A stretch of DNA of 41,036 bases, from NCBI RefSeq assembly GCF_030486595.1, contig NZ_JAUJZH010000047.1, positions 1 through 41,036 on the forward strand, in the 5' to 3' direction. The DNA comes from Variovorax ginsengisoli. Its GTDB lineage: Bacteria; Pseudomonadota; Gammaproteobacteria; Burkholderiales; Burkholderiaceae_C. Shown one piece after another: positions 8,707 to 16,846 of the stretch (its first letter is position 1; every line of letters starts with the position of its first letter). The notes beneath the pieces are model-generated. The model searched no databases and was not told where the DNA came from. It saw only the letters and a program-made list of their open reading frames with translations. Position numbers and translations under genes: made by a program.

Positions 8707-9078
8707 ATGTCCATCACGCGCAATTCGCGTCCCGAAGCCTTCGATCGTTTCACGCGCGGCTTGCCGGCCGTCTCGGCCACCCATCTGGTCGCGGGGATGC
8801 AGAAGGTCACCAGCGCCGTCATGACGCACGGCGCGGTGGTCGTCACCCGCCACGACGAGCCGGCCATGGTGCTGATGTCGATCGATCGCTATCTCGCGCT
8901 CGAACAGGCGGCCGAACCCGACCTGGATGCGCTCACCCGCCAGTTCGACGACATGTTCGCCCGCATGCAGGGCGACGAAGCCGCCGCGGCGATGGAGGAC
9001 GCCTTCGCGATGTCCCCGGCCGAACTGGGCAAGGCGGCGGTCCGCGCCACGGGCGGCGGCAAGTCCGCCAAGAGGTGA
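8707..9078 (+). CDS. Phd/YefM-like type II antitoxin
   Basis: The 123-residue protein shows the Phd/YefM pattern. After about 20 residues there is VSATHLVAGMQKVTSAVMTHGAVVVTRHDEPAMVLMSIDRYLAL, the beta-alpha DNA-binding unit in which a small strand motif (VVVTRHDEPAMVLMS) precedes a helix. The C-terminal half is acidic and helical and would be the toxin-binding part. It lies 10 bases upstream of a zeta-like kinase gene in the same direction. Phd-type antitoxins are usually paired with Doc or RelE toxins; zeta toxins usually pair with an epsilon-type antitoxin, so this pairing is less usual. Start ATG 8707 is preceded by GGAG at the expected distance. Confidence 0.75.
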   Translation: MSITRNSRPEAFDRFTRGLPAVSATHLVAGMQKVTSAVMTHGAVVVTRHDEPAMVLMSIDRYLALEQAAEPDLDALTRQFDDMFARMQGDEAAAAMEDAFAMSPAELGKAAVRATGGGKSAKR

Positions 9079-9088
9079 TCCCCGGGCA

Positions 9089-9733
9089 ATGACCGCGCGC
9101 ATCTTCGTTCTCGCGGGCGTTAACGGAGCCGGCAAGAGCAGCATTGGCGGCGCAGCGCTCCAGGCACGCAAGGTCCCCTGCTTCAATCCCGATCTCGCGG
9201 CGCGCACGCTGCTGGACACCGATCCCGCGCTCACGCAGGAAACGGCCAACGCGCAGGCCTGGGAAATGGGCCGCGCCGGCCTCGAACGCGCGCTGGCCGA
9301 GGGCCTCAATTTCGCTTTCGAAACCACGCTGGGCGCGCGGACGCTGCCGGACATGCTGCTCGCCGGCGCGCGCAAGGGTGCGCAGGTCCACGTCTGGTAC
9401 GCCGGGCTCGATTCACCCGAGAAGCACATCGAGCGCGTCAAGGAACGCGTGATTGCGGGCGGCCACGACATCCCCGAGGACAAGATCCGCGCCCGCTACG
9501 TGAGCAGCCGCGCGAACCTCATCCGGCTGCTTCCGCACCTGGCAAGCCTGCGCGTGTACGACAACAGCATCGACGGCGATCCGAAGGCCGGCATCAAGCC
9601 CCAACCCGTGCTGGTGCTGCACATGGCGGGCGGGCAGATCGCCTCGCACATCGCGCTCGACCAAGTGCCGCAATGGGCCAAGCCGGTGGTGGCGGCCGCA
9701 CTGACCCTCAGGGCATCACCTGCCCGCCGTTGA
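9089..9733 (+). CDS. zeta toxin family P-loop kinase
   Basis: The 214-residue protein has a Walker A motif GVNGAGKSS (residues about 9-17), then CFNPDLAARTL, NFAFETTLGARTLPD, and VKERVIAGGHDIPEDKIRARY. These are the conserved blocks of the zeta-toxin / COG4185 kinase family. Characterised zeta toxins phosphorylate UDP-N-acetylglucosamine and block wall synthesis; whether this chromosomal relative does so is unknown. ATG 9089 was chosen because the Walker A follows at once; the frame stays open further upstream only as a shadow of the antitoxin gene. The 3' end overlaps the convergent SDR gene by 26 bases. Confidence 0.8.
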   Translation: MTARIFVLAGVNGAGKSSIGGAALQARKVPCFNPDLAARTLLDTDPALTQETANAQAWEMGRAGLERALAEGLNFAFETTLGARTLPDMLLAGARKGAQVHVWYAGLDSPEKHIERVKERVIAGGHDIPEDKIRARYVSSRANLIRLLPHLASLRVYDNSIDGDPKAGIKPQPVLVLHMAGGQIASHIALDQVPQWAKPVVAAALTLRASPARR

Positions 9734-10469
9734 CTTCGATGATCTGGCCGGTGACGTAGCCGCTGGCCTGCGCGTCCGCGAGGAACATGAAGGCGCCGAC
9801 GCATTCCTCGGCGGTGCCCAGCCGCCCCATCGGAATGGCACTCGCGAAGTTCTTCAGCACCTCGGGGCTCGAATGGCCGTCATGGAACGGCGTCTCGATC
9901 ACGCCCGGCGCCACCGCGTTGACGCGGATGCCGTCCTTCACCAGTTCCTTCGCCATGGTGCGCGTGATCGTGGAGACGAATCCCTTGCAGGCCGCATAGA
10001 GCCCCGCGCCCGGCCCGCCACCGGTGCGCGCCGCCTGGGTGGTCACGTTGATGATGGCCCCGCCGCCGCCCGCCGCCATGAGGGGGATCACCCGGCGGCT
10101 CACCGCCACGACCGAGCGCGCGTTGAGACGGAACACGGCGTCGATGTAGTCGTCGTCCGCATCGACGATGGGCGAGCGCTTGACGAAGCCGCCGGCGTTG
10201 TTGACCAGGATGTCGATGCGGCCGAAGGCCTCGTGCACCGCCTGCACCATGCGGTCGACCGCGTTCGTGTCCATCACGTCGGCCTGCACCAGCAGCGCCT
10301 CGCCGCCGGCCGACCGGATGTCTCGCGCCACGGCCTCGGCCTCCGCCCGGCTGCCGCGGTAGTGCACCGCCACGCGGGCGCCGGCCTTGCCCATGGCGCG
10401 TGCCACGGCTGCGCCGATGCCGGTGCTGGCGCCGGTGACGAGGACGGCCTTGTTCTTCAGATCGTTCAT
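9708..10469 (-). CDS. SDR family oxidoreductase
   Basis: This classical short-chain dehydrogenase has 253 residues. NAD(P) binding shows in TGASTGIGAAVARA near residue 13, then VQADVMD, NNAGGF near 90 and the active-site pair YAACK near 155. Where the catalytic Ser normally sits (NVSS), this protein reads NVTT, so Thr may replace it. The end GYVTGQIIEVNGGQ is the usual FabG-type ending. It is the last gene of the nine-gene minus-strand run and may oxidise a 3-hydroxyacyl-CoA made by the crotonase; that is inference. Gap to the LysR gene is 49 bases. Confidence 0.88.
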   Translation of the reverse strand: MNDLKNKAVLVTGASTGIGAAVARAMGKAGARVAVHYRGSRAEAEAVARDIRSAGGEALLVQADVMDTNAVDRMVQAVHEAFGRIDILVNNAGGFVKRSPIVDADDDYIDAVFRLNARSVVAVSRRVIPLMAAGGGGAIINVTTQAARTGGGPGAGLYAACKGFVSTITRTMAKELVKDGIRVNAVAPGVIETPFHDGHSSPEVLKNFASAIPMGRLGTAEECVGAFMFLADAQASGYVTGQIIEVNGGQVMP

Positions 10470-10518
10470 GGTGAAGCTCTTTCAGGGGTTGAAGCAAAGG
10501 CCACCACGGCGGGCATCT

Positions 10519-11433
10519 TCAGAGCGTCGCGGCGATGGCTTCCAGTTGGGTGAGTCGCCGGGCCATGCGGCCGACGAAGTTCTGCGTGACGTGCGGCAGC
10601 ACGCGCTGCGTGGGCACCACGATGCCCACCTTCATTCCGTTGAGCGCCTCCAGTTCGAAGGGCCGCCAGAGCAGTTCCCCGCGCTTGAGTTCCTCGATGA
10701 AGGCGATCTTGGAGAAGCAGGAAATGCCCTTGCCGCCCATGATCAGGCGCTTGAGCAAGGGCGTTGAATTGCAGGTGGCGGCCGGCTCCATGTCGTCCCA
10801 GAAGCTGGCGAACTCGGGCGACGACGCGGCGCTGATCACCGGATGCGAGCTGGAGCGCAGGAAGGAATACTTCGCGCACTCCTTGAGCGACACGGTATCG
10901 AAGCTGGCCAGCGGATGCCCCGGCGGCATCACGATGCCGATCGGCAGGTGCGCCACGTTCATGGCCCGCACGCCGCCCGGCAGCCGCCCCAGGAAAGTCA
11001 GCCCGACGTCGGCCTGGCCGGCCATGACCATCTGGGCCACCTCCATGGGCTGGGTGGAGGTGATGGTGTAGGTCACCGCGGGGAAGATCTGGAGGAACTC
11101 CTCCACCGCCGACGGCAGCAGCTCCTCGAAGAAAGAATCCATCGCCGCCACCTTGACGTGGCCGGTGCGCTCGCCCTTGAGCGCATCCAGCTCGGTGCGC
11201 ATCACCTGGAACTGGTGCAGCGTTTCCTGCGCATGCTTGAGCAGCCGCTCGCCGGCCGGGTTCAGCCGGAGGCCGTTGGGCATGCGGTCGAACAGCTCGA
11301 CGCCCAGCTCGTCCTCCAGCTTGTGGATCTGCCGGTTCACCGCGCTGGCCGCCACATAGAGCCGCTCGGACGCCTTGCGCACCGAGCCACACTGCGCCAC
11401 TTCGATGAAGTACTTCAGGACGCTGGCATGCAT
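10519..11433 (-). CDS. LysR family transcriptional regulator
   Basis: The 304-residue protein has an N-terminal winged helix-turn-helix (GSVRKASERLYVAASAVNRQ, residues about 16-35) and a periplasmic-binding-like effector domain (from about residue 90: HVKVAAMDSFFEELLPSAVE). Start ATG 11433 has AGGAGG 8-9 bases upstream. Unusually for a LysR gene it is co-directional with, and inside, the cluster it probably controls (27 bases after the ferredoxin), so it may be autoregulated as part of the operon. The effector is presumably the imported acid or its CoA ester. Confidence 0.9.
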   Translation of the reverse strand: MHASVLKYFIEVAQCGSVRKASERLYVAASAVNRQIHKLEDELGVELFDRMPNGLRLNPAGERLLKHAQETLHQFQVMRTELDALKGERTGHVKVAAMDSFFEELLPSAVEEFLQIFPAVTYTITSTQPMEVAQMVMAGQADVGLTFLGRLPGGVRAMNVAHLPIGIVMPPGHPLASFDTVSLKECAKYSFLRSSSHPVISAASSPEFASFWDDMEPAATCNSTPLLKRLIMGGKGISCFSKIAFIEELKRGELLWRPFELEALNGMKVGIVVPTQRVLPHVTQNFVGRMARRLTQLEAIAATL

Positions 11434-11460
11434 CAGCCGGCCCTCCTGCCCCGCTGCGCA

Positions 11461-11799
11461 CTACGCCATCGCTCCGACGGATGGCAGCGCCCTGGCGATG
11501 CCGGGATGGTCGCAGGCGCTCGCCCGGCCGTCCGCGCCGCCGGGCGAACCCAGGCCGCTGACGGCGTCGCCGAAGTACTCGCGGTTGATGGCCGTGAAAT
11601 GCGCGAGCTCGGGCGGCAGCCGAGACTCTTCGTAGATGGCCTGCACGGGACAGGCCGACACGCAAACGCCGCAGTCGATGCATTCATCCGGATGAATGTA
11701 CAGAGTTCGGGCGCCTTCGTAGATGCAATCGACCGGGCAGCAGGGCACGCAGGCGCCGTCCTTGCAGTCGATGCAGGCGGTGGTGATGACATGGGCCAT
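11461..11799 (-). CDS. 7Fe/8Fe ferredoxin with C-terminal extension (FdxA-like)
   Basis: The 112-residue electron carrier has two Fe-S cluster motifs. The first has Cys9, Cys12, Cys17 and Cys21 (CIDCKDGAC then CCPVDC). The second is CIDCGVCVSACP with Cys40, Cys43, Cys46 and Cys50. The arrangement, with VDCIYEG and IHPDECIDC, is that of the FdxA-type ferredoxins. About 35 residues after INREYF are low-complexity. It sits 24 bases after the crotonase gene and probably exchanges electrons with the FAD oxidoreductase of the same operon. Confidence 0.88.
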   Translation of the reverse strand: MAHVITTACIDCKDGACVPCCPVDCIYEGARTLYIHPDECIDCGVCVSACPVQAIYEESRLPPELAHFTAINREYFGDAVSGLGSPGGADGRASACDHPGIARALPSVGAMA

Positions 11800-11823
11800 G
11801 GTGTCGTCCCTTCGCGTCCGGCC

Positions 11824-12600
11824 TCAGCGCCCCTGCCAGCGCGGCTTGCGCTTCTGCTGGAAGGCCAGCACGCCTTCGTTGGAGTCTTCGGACTGCAACG
11901 CGGCGACCAGTGCGGGCAGGCGCATGCCGTGGGCCTGCGCCGGCGAGAGCTGGCCGGTCTGGCGCACCACCTGCTTGATCGCGCGCAGCGAAAGCGGCGC
12001 GCAGGCCAGCAGTTGCTGCACCCAGCGCTCGACCGCGGTGTCGAGCTCGACACGCGGCACGACTTCGTTGACGAGGCCCATCTCCAGCGCCAGGCGCGCC
12101 TTGACTCTCTGGCCGGTCAGCATCATCCCCATCGCCTGGCGATACGGGATCTGGCGCTGCAGCAGCAGCATGCCGCCATCCAGGGGCAGGCGACCGACCA
12201 AGGGCTCGGGCAGGCCGAAGCTGGCTTCCTCGCAGGCCACCACGAGGTCGCAGCCGAGCACCATCTCGAAGCCGCCGCCGAGCGCGAAGCCGTTGACCCG
12301 CGCGATCACCGGCACGTTCAGCGTGTCGCGCAGCGCGATGCCGCCGAAGCCGCCGGGGCGGCTGGCCGCCCAGTACTCGACGCCCTTGAGGTTGCTGGTG
12401 TTCTTCAGGTCGGCGCCGGCGCTGAAGGAACGCTCGCCCGCGCCGGTCAGCACCACCACGCGCACGTCGTCGCGCCGCTCGATGTCGTCCCAGATGCGGA
12501 TGAGTTCGGCTTCGGTCGGCAGGTCGACCGCATTGAGCACGTCGGGCCGGTCGATGGTGACGCGGGCGACGTGCTCCTTGACCTCGTAGATGACGCTCAT
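11824..12600 (-). CDS. enoyl-CoA hydratase/isomerase (crotonase) family protein
   Basis: The 258-residue protein has the crotonase signatures: oxyanion-hole segment FSAGADLK (residues about 59-66), GGGFEMVLGCDLVVA, and FGLPEPLVGRLP containing Glu132, the first catalytic glutamate. The position of the second catalytic glutamate of hydratases (in AMEMVLTG of the rat enzyme) is AMGMMLTG here, giving Gly158. Classic two-glutamate hydration chemistry is therefore doubtful; an isomerase, hydrolase, decarboxylase or carnitinyl-CoA-type role should be considered. The start ATG overlaps the CoA-transferase stop by ATGA. Confidence 0.88.
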   Translation of the reverse strand: MSVIYEVKEHVARVTIDRPDVLNAVDLPTEAELIRIWDDIERRDDVRVVVLTGAGERSFSAGADLKNTSNLKGVEYWAASRPGGFGGIALRDTLNVPVIARVNGFALGGGFEMVLGCDLVVACEEASFGLPEPLVGRLPLDGGMLLLQRQIPYRQAMGMMLTGQRVKARLALEMGLVNEVVPRVELDTAVERWVQQLLACAPLSLRAIKQVVRQTGQLSPAQAHGMRLPALVAALQSEDSNEGVLAFQQKRKPRWQGR

Positions 12601-13763
12601 TGGGCCACCTCGCTCAGTGCGCGGGCTTCGTCCAGCACTTCGTCCGTGTGCTCGCCCAGCCGGGGCGGCGCACGGCGCAGGCCGGTGGCCGCGCCCGACA
12701 TGCGGATCGGGCTCGCGATGAACCGCAGCGGACGGCCGTCGGGCGTTCCGCCGTCGAGGATCATCTCGTTGTGGAGGGTCTGCGGATCGACCAGCGCCTC
12801 GCGCATGTCGCGCACCGGCGCGGAGAGCAGGTCCTGGGCCTCGAGCCGCGCCAGCCAATGCTCGCGGGTGTTGCTCGCGAAGCGTTCGCGGAAGATCGCG
12901 TGCAGCTCGGCCTTGTGCTTGAACTGGCCCTGCAGGTCGCAGAAGCGCGGGTCGAGCGACAGGTCGTCGATCTCCAGCGCGGCGCAGATGTCGCGCAGCG
13001 GGTTGGCCTTGAAGGCCCCGACGAGCACCAGCGCGCCGTTCTGCGCCTGGAAGACGCCCGACAGCGGCATCGCCGCCCAGTTCACCTCGGAGTCCTCCAT
13101 CATGATCATCGCGGCCTCCTGCATCTGCATGGCCAGCATCGAGTTGTAGAGCGACACCGAGACCTTCTGCCCTTCGCCGGTGCGCTCGCGCTGCAGCAGC
13201 GCGAAGAGGATGCCCTGCACCATGTGCATGCCGGCGGTGTAGTCGGCCAGCGCGGTGGGATAGATCGACACCGGCACCGACGCATCGGCGCGGCGCGCCA
13301 TGACGCCGGTCAGGGCCTGCGCGAGCACGTCCTGGCCGCCCTTGTGCGCATACGGCCCGCTCTCGCCGAAGCCCGTGCCCACCGCGTAGATGATGCGCGG
13401 GTTCAGCCGCTTGCAGTCCTCGTAGCCCAGGCCGAGGCGCTCCATCACGCCGGCGCGGAAGTTGTTGGTGACCACGTCGGCATCGGCGATCAGCGCCTTC
13501 ACCAGTTCCACCTGCGCCGGGTCGCGCAGGTCGATCTCGCAGCTTCGCTTGTTGCGGTTGAGGCTGCAGAAGATCGGGTTGTCATGCCCCGCCACCGGCG
13601 CGAAGGTGGAGCGGCTCAGGTCGCCCGCTCCCTTGCGCTCGATCTTGATCACGTCCGCACCATGGTCCGCCAGCATCTGCGTGCAGACCGGGCCCATCAT
13701 CACCTGGGTGAAGTCGATCACCCGGATGCCGGCCAGCGGCAGCGTCTTGGTCGTGTGTGTCAT
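12597..13763 (-). CDS. class III (CaiB/BaiF) CoA-transferase
   Basis: The 388-residue protein moves CoA between carboxylates. It begins LAGIRVIDFTQVMMGPVC, with ADHGADVIKIER, YEDCKRLNPRIIYAVGTGFG and GEGQKVSVSLYNSMLAMQ, all usual for family III. The nucleophilic Asp is in ALADYTAGMH, aligned with Asp169 of formyl-CoA transferase. It overlaps the FAD oxidoreductase stop and the crotonase start by 4 bases each, so the three are translationally coupled. It probably activates the substrate delivered by the ABC importer. Confidence 0.9.
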   Translation of the reverse strand: MTHTTKTLPLAGIRVIDFTQVMMGPVCTQMLADHGADVIKIERKGAGDLSRSTFAPVAGHDNPIFCSLNRNKRSCEIDLRDPAQVELVKALIADADVVTNNFRAGVMERLGLGYEDCKRLNPRIIYAVGTGFGESGPYAHKGGQDVLAQALTGVMARRADASVPVSIYPTALADYTAGMHMVQGILFALLQRERTGEGQKVSVSLYNSMLAMQMQEAAMIMMEDSEVNWAAMPLSGVFQAQNGALVLVGAFKANPLRDICAALEIDDLSLDPRFCDLQGQFKHKAELHAIFRERFASNTREHWLARLEAQDLLSAPVRDMREALVDPQTLHNEMILDGGTPDGRPLRFIASPIRMSGAATGLRRAPPRLGEHTDEVLDEARALSEVAQ

Positions 13764-15139
13764 GCGGCCTCCGCGAAGGAACGTGCGATCTCGGGCACGT
13801 CGGCGTTCGGGCCCTTCTGGTCTCCCGGGTCGGCGCCCTGCGCGCGCAGCGTGCGCTGCAGCTTCGCGACGTCGACCTTGCGCACCGTCACGCCGGCGTC
13901 GAGCGCCAATGCGGCAGCGGTGCCGGCGGCCTCGCCCATCGCCATGCAGGGCGGGATCTCGCGCGAGATCTTCTGCGCCGCCGAGGTCGACGAATAGTGG
14001 CGGCCCGCCACCAGCAGGTTCTCGACGCTGCGCGGCACCAGCGAGCGATACGGGTAGTAGTAGTCGCGGCCGCGCGCCACGCTGTCCTCGAAGCGCACGC
14101 GCTGCGTCACGTCGTCCTTGCTCATCACGTACTCGCCTTCGAGCAGGCGGGTCTGGCGCACGCCGGTCTGCGGCGCGAGGTCGATCAGGTAGCAGTCGGC
14201 AAAGCCCGGCAGCTTCGCGCGGATGAACTCGATCACCTTGTGGATGGTGGCGCGGCCCTGCACCTCGGCGCGCGTCAGGTCGGCCACCTTGAGGCCGTCC
14301 AGCCCCGCCATGTGCGGGCAGTTGCACCACACCACGCCCGGCAGCGGCGTCTTGAGCCACCAGCTGTCCCAGGCACCGCCCAGCAGGTGCTTGACCTCGC
14401 GGTCGATCGCCTGGAAGGCGGCCGGCTCCTCGTGCTCGAAGCGCTCGGCTTCCTCGGTGTCGACGCCGCCGAGGCGGAACACTGTGGTCACGATGTAGGC
14501 GCCGCTGACGTGCGGCGCGCCGGCCGAGGCGGCCACGTCGAGGTCGCCGGTGGCGTCGATCACCACCTTGCCCAGGATCGCCTCGCGCCCGCTCTTGCTT
14601 TCGCAGATGACGCCCTTGACCTGGCCGTCCTCCACCAGCGTGCGGGAGAACCAGGAATGCAGGCGCAGGTTCACATTGGCCTGCAGCACCATCTCGAGCG
14701 AGGCGCGCTTGAAGGCGTCCGGGTCGAAGGCGGCCGCGAAGCAGATCGGATGCGGCTTCTCCTTGCTGTGGAAGTCGAAGGTGCCCCAGCGCTTCCAGCG
14801 GCGGACCGACTCGGGGAGGCTCCCCCAGTCTTTCTGCTTCGGGTATTCGGCCAGGCCGCGCTCGGCCATGCGCTCGATCATCTCCAGGCAGATGCCGCGC
14901 ACCGAGATCTCCTGCAGATGGCTGTCCCACATGTCGTCCAGCACCAGCACCATGCCGCCGGAAGCGAGGCCGCCGAGGTGGTTGTAGCGCTCCAGCAGGG
15001 TCACGCTGGCGCCGTTGCGCGCCGCCGCCAGGGCTGCCGCCTGGCCGGCGGGGCCGCCGCCGACCACCACCACGTCCGATTCGGCTGCGACACGAACATC
15101 GTGCGCGCTCTCATGCATCCAATCGCCAATACGGCTCAT
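13760..15139 (-). CDS. FAD-dependent oxidoreductase
   Basis: The 459-residue flavoprotein has an N-terminal Rossmann dinucleotide site VVVVGGGPAGQAAALAAA (residues about 24-41), ERYNHLGGLASGG, a second FAD contact KVVIDATGDLDVAASAG near 190, and GRHYSSTSAAQKISREIP with GEAAGTAAALAL near the end. This layout belongs to the FAD_oxidored (PF12831) group. ATG 15139 was chosen because AAGGAG lies 6 bases before it; a GTG at 15142 is a poorer choice. In this operon it may oxidise or reduce the imported acid using the ferredoxin as partner, but the reaction is unknown. Confidence 0.85.
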   Translation of the reverse strand: MSRIGDWMHESAHDVRVAAESDVVVVGGGPAGQAAALAAARNGASVTLLERYNHLGGLASGGMVLVLDDMWDSHLQEISVRGICLEMIERMAERGLAEYPKQKDWGSLPESVRRWKRWGTFDFHSKEKPHPICFAAAFDPDAFKRASLEMVLQANVNLRLHSWFSRTLVEDGQVKGVICESKSGREAILGKVVIDATGDLDVAASAGAPHVSGAYIVTTVFRLGGVDTEEAERFEHEEPAAFQAIDREVKHLLGGAWDSWWLKTPLPGVVWCNCPHMAGLDGLKVADLTRAEVQGRATIHKVIEFIRAKLPGFADCYLIDLAPQTGVRQTRLLEGEYVMSKDDVTQRVRFEDSVARGRDYYYPYRSLVPRSVENLLVAGRHYSSTSAAQKISREIPPCMAMGEAAGTAAALALDAGVTVRKVDVAKLQRTLRAQGADPGDQKGPNADVPEIARSFAEAA

Positions 15140-15200
15140 CACTATCTCCTTGATTGATGGGGGAACGGAGCGGCGCGCGGCGCGCCGTGCTCCTGGGGGT

Positions 15201-16049
15201 TCAGTGGCTGCCTTCGGGCTGCCAGCGGATGACGAGACGCTCGGCCACGGTCACGAGCAGGAAGAAGAGACCCGACAAGGTCGCGCTCATCACGATCGCG
15301 GCGTAGAGCAGCGGCGAGTCGAAGTTGAAGGTGGCCTGCAGGATCATGGCGCCGATGCCCACGGTGGCACCGACCCACTCGCCCACCACCGCACCGATCA
15401 CGCTCATCGAGGCCGCGATGCGCAGGGCCGAGAACAGGTACGGCAGCGAATTGAGCAGCCGCAGCCGGAAGAAGATCTCGGTCTTGCTGGCGGACAGCAC
15501 GCGCATCAGCTCCATGGCCTGCGGGTTCACCGACTCCAGCCCGCGCACCATGTTGACCAGCGTCGGGAAGAAGCACACCAGCGCAGCGATCGTGATCTTG
15601 GGCTCCATGCCGTTGCCCATGATCAGCACCAGCACCGGGGCCTTCGCGACCAGCGGGATGGCGTTGAACATCAGCACCACCGGGAAGAAGATGTCCTGCA
15701 GCGTCTTGTTGTGCACGAAGATCGTGGCGATGGCGATGGCCGCGAGGTTGCCCAGCAGGAAGCCGCCGGCCGCTTCCAGCGCGGTGGGGATCAGGTTGTC
15801 GAGCAGCACCGCGCGCTTGGCGTAGAGCGTCTCGAGCACCGCCCAGGGCGAGGGCGCGATGAAGGGCTTGACGTCGAAGATCGCGATCACCGCCCACCAC
15901 AGGGCGACGAGCCCGCCGATGCCCAATGCGGGCAGGATGCGGCGTCGCCAGAGCTTGCGGCGCCGCGCGGCGGCCCAGGCGGCGTGTTCGGGATCGGCGG
16001 CCACGGAAGCGCGCACCGTCACGGGGGTTTCGAGGGAACTGGTGGTCAT
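15201..16049 (-). CDS. ABC transporter permease, nitrate/sulfonate/taurine type
   Basis: This inner-membrane protein has 282 residues. There are about six hydrophobic segments (for example ILPALGIGGLVALWWAVIAI, FLLGNLAAIAIATIFV, MSVIGAVVGEWVGATVGIGA) and the coupling-loop signature around ESVNPQAMELMRVLSASKTE. It resembles SsuC/TauC-type BPD_transp_1 permeases. It lies 11 bases after the ATPase stop; the far longer frame upstream is the ATPase shadow. It forms the importer with the ATPase and binding protein. Confidence 0.9.
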   Translation of the reverse strand: MTTSSLETPVTVRASVAADPEHAAWAAARRRKLWRRRILPALGIGGLVALWWAVIAIFDVKPFIAPSPWAVLETLYAKRAVLLDNLIPTALEAAGGFLLGNLAAIAIATIFVHNKTLQDIFFPVVLMFNAIPLVAKAPVLVLIMGNGMEPKITIAALVCFFPTLVNMVRGLESVNPQAMELMRVLSASKTEIFFRLRLLNSLPYLFSALRIAASMSVIGAVVGEWVGATVGIGAMILQATFNFDSPLLYAAIVMSATLSGLFFLLVTVAERLVIRWQPEGSH

Positions 16050-16060
16050 GTCGGCGGCCT

Positions 16061-16843
16061 TCAGCAGGTTTCCAGCACGCGGCGCAGGTGGCCGGTCAGC
16101 TGCACGAATTCGGGGGTCTCGCGGATGTCCAGGGTGCGGTCTTCCGGCAGGTTGACCAGCACGATCTCCCGCACCCGCCCGGGATTGGCGGCCAGCATCA
16201 GCACGCGCTGGCCGAGGAAGGCCGCCTCGTGGATGCTGTGGGTGACGAAGAGGATGGTCACGCCGGTCTCCTTCCAGACGCAGCGGATCTCCTCGTTGAG
16301 ACGGTCGCGCGTGATCTCGTCGAGCGCACCGAAGGGCTCGTCCATGAGCAGGATCTTCGGATCGCTCGCCAGCGCCCGTGCGATGGACACGCGCTGCCGC
16401 TGGCCGCCGGACATCTCGTGCGGCCAGGCGTTGGCGCGGTCCTTCAGGCCGACGAGTTCGAGCAGTTCCTGCGGCGACCGGCGGCCCTTGCGACCGGCGC
16501 CGCCGCCCACCTGCAGCGGCAACTGCACGTTCTGCAGCGCGGTGCGCCAGGGCAGCAGCGCCGCGTCCTGGAACACGAAGCCGATGTCGCGGCGCTGGCG
16601 CGCCTGCTCGGGCGTGGCGCCGAGCACGCTGATGCTGCCGCGGCTCGGCGCCAGCAGGTCGGCCACCACGCGCAGCAGCGTGGACTTGCCGCAGCCCGAG
16701 GGCCCGAGCAGCGTCAGGAATTCGCCCTGCGCCACTTCGAGGTCGAGCGACTTGATCGCGGTGACGTCGCGCCGCTCGGTGAAGAAGCGCATGCCGACAT
16801 CGCGGCACGAGATCGCGGGGGCGTCATTGAACACGGCAGCCAT
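16061..16843 (-). CDS. ABC transporter ATP-binding protein, nitrate/sulfonate/taurine type
   Basis: The 260-residue ATPase has a Walker A GPSGCGKST (residues about 48-56), Q-loop FVFQDAALLPWRT, signature MSGGQRQRVSIARAL, Walker B ILLMDEPFGALD and H-loop FVTHSIHEA. It matches the SsuB/TauB/NrtD family. The start lies 3 bases from the binding-protein stop. It powers import by the permease that follows. Confidence 0.93.
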   Translation of the reverse strand: MAAVFNDAPAISCRDVGMRFFTERRDVTAIKSLDLEVAQGEFLTLLGPSGCGKSTLLRVVADLLAPSRGSISVLGATPEQARQRRDIGFVFQDAALLPWRTALQNVQLPLQVGGGAGRKGRRSPQELLELVGLKDRANAWPHEMSGGQRQRVSIARALASDPKILLMDEPFGALDEITRDRLNEEIRCVWKETGVTILFVTHSIHEAAFLGQRVLMLAANPGRVREIVLVNLPEDRTLDIRETPEFVQLTGHLRRVLETC

Positions 16844-16846
16844 GGC

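Noticed and set aside
12597..14930. 777-codon frame as a single fused CoA-transferase
   Set aside because: Only the part from ATG 13763 has the family motifs; the upstream part is the shadow of the FAD oxidoreductase.
15201..16808. 535-residue permease with long N-terminus
   Set aside because: Residues before MTTSSLET are a shadow of the ATPase; the true start is ATG 16049.
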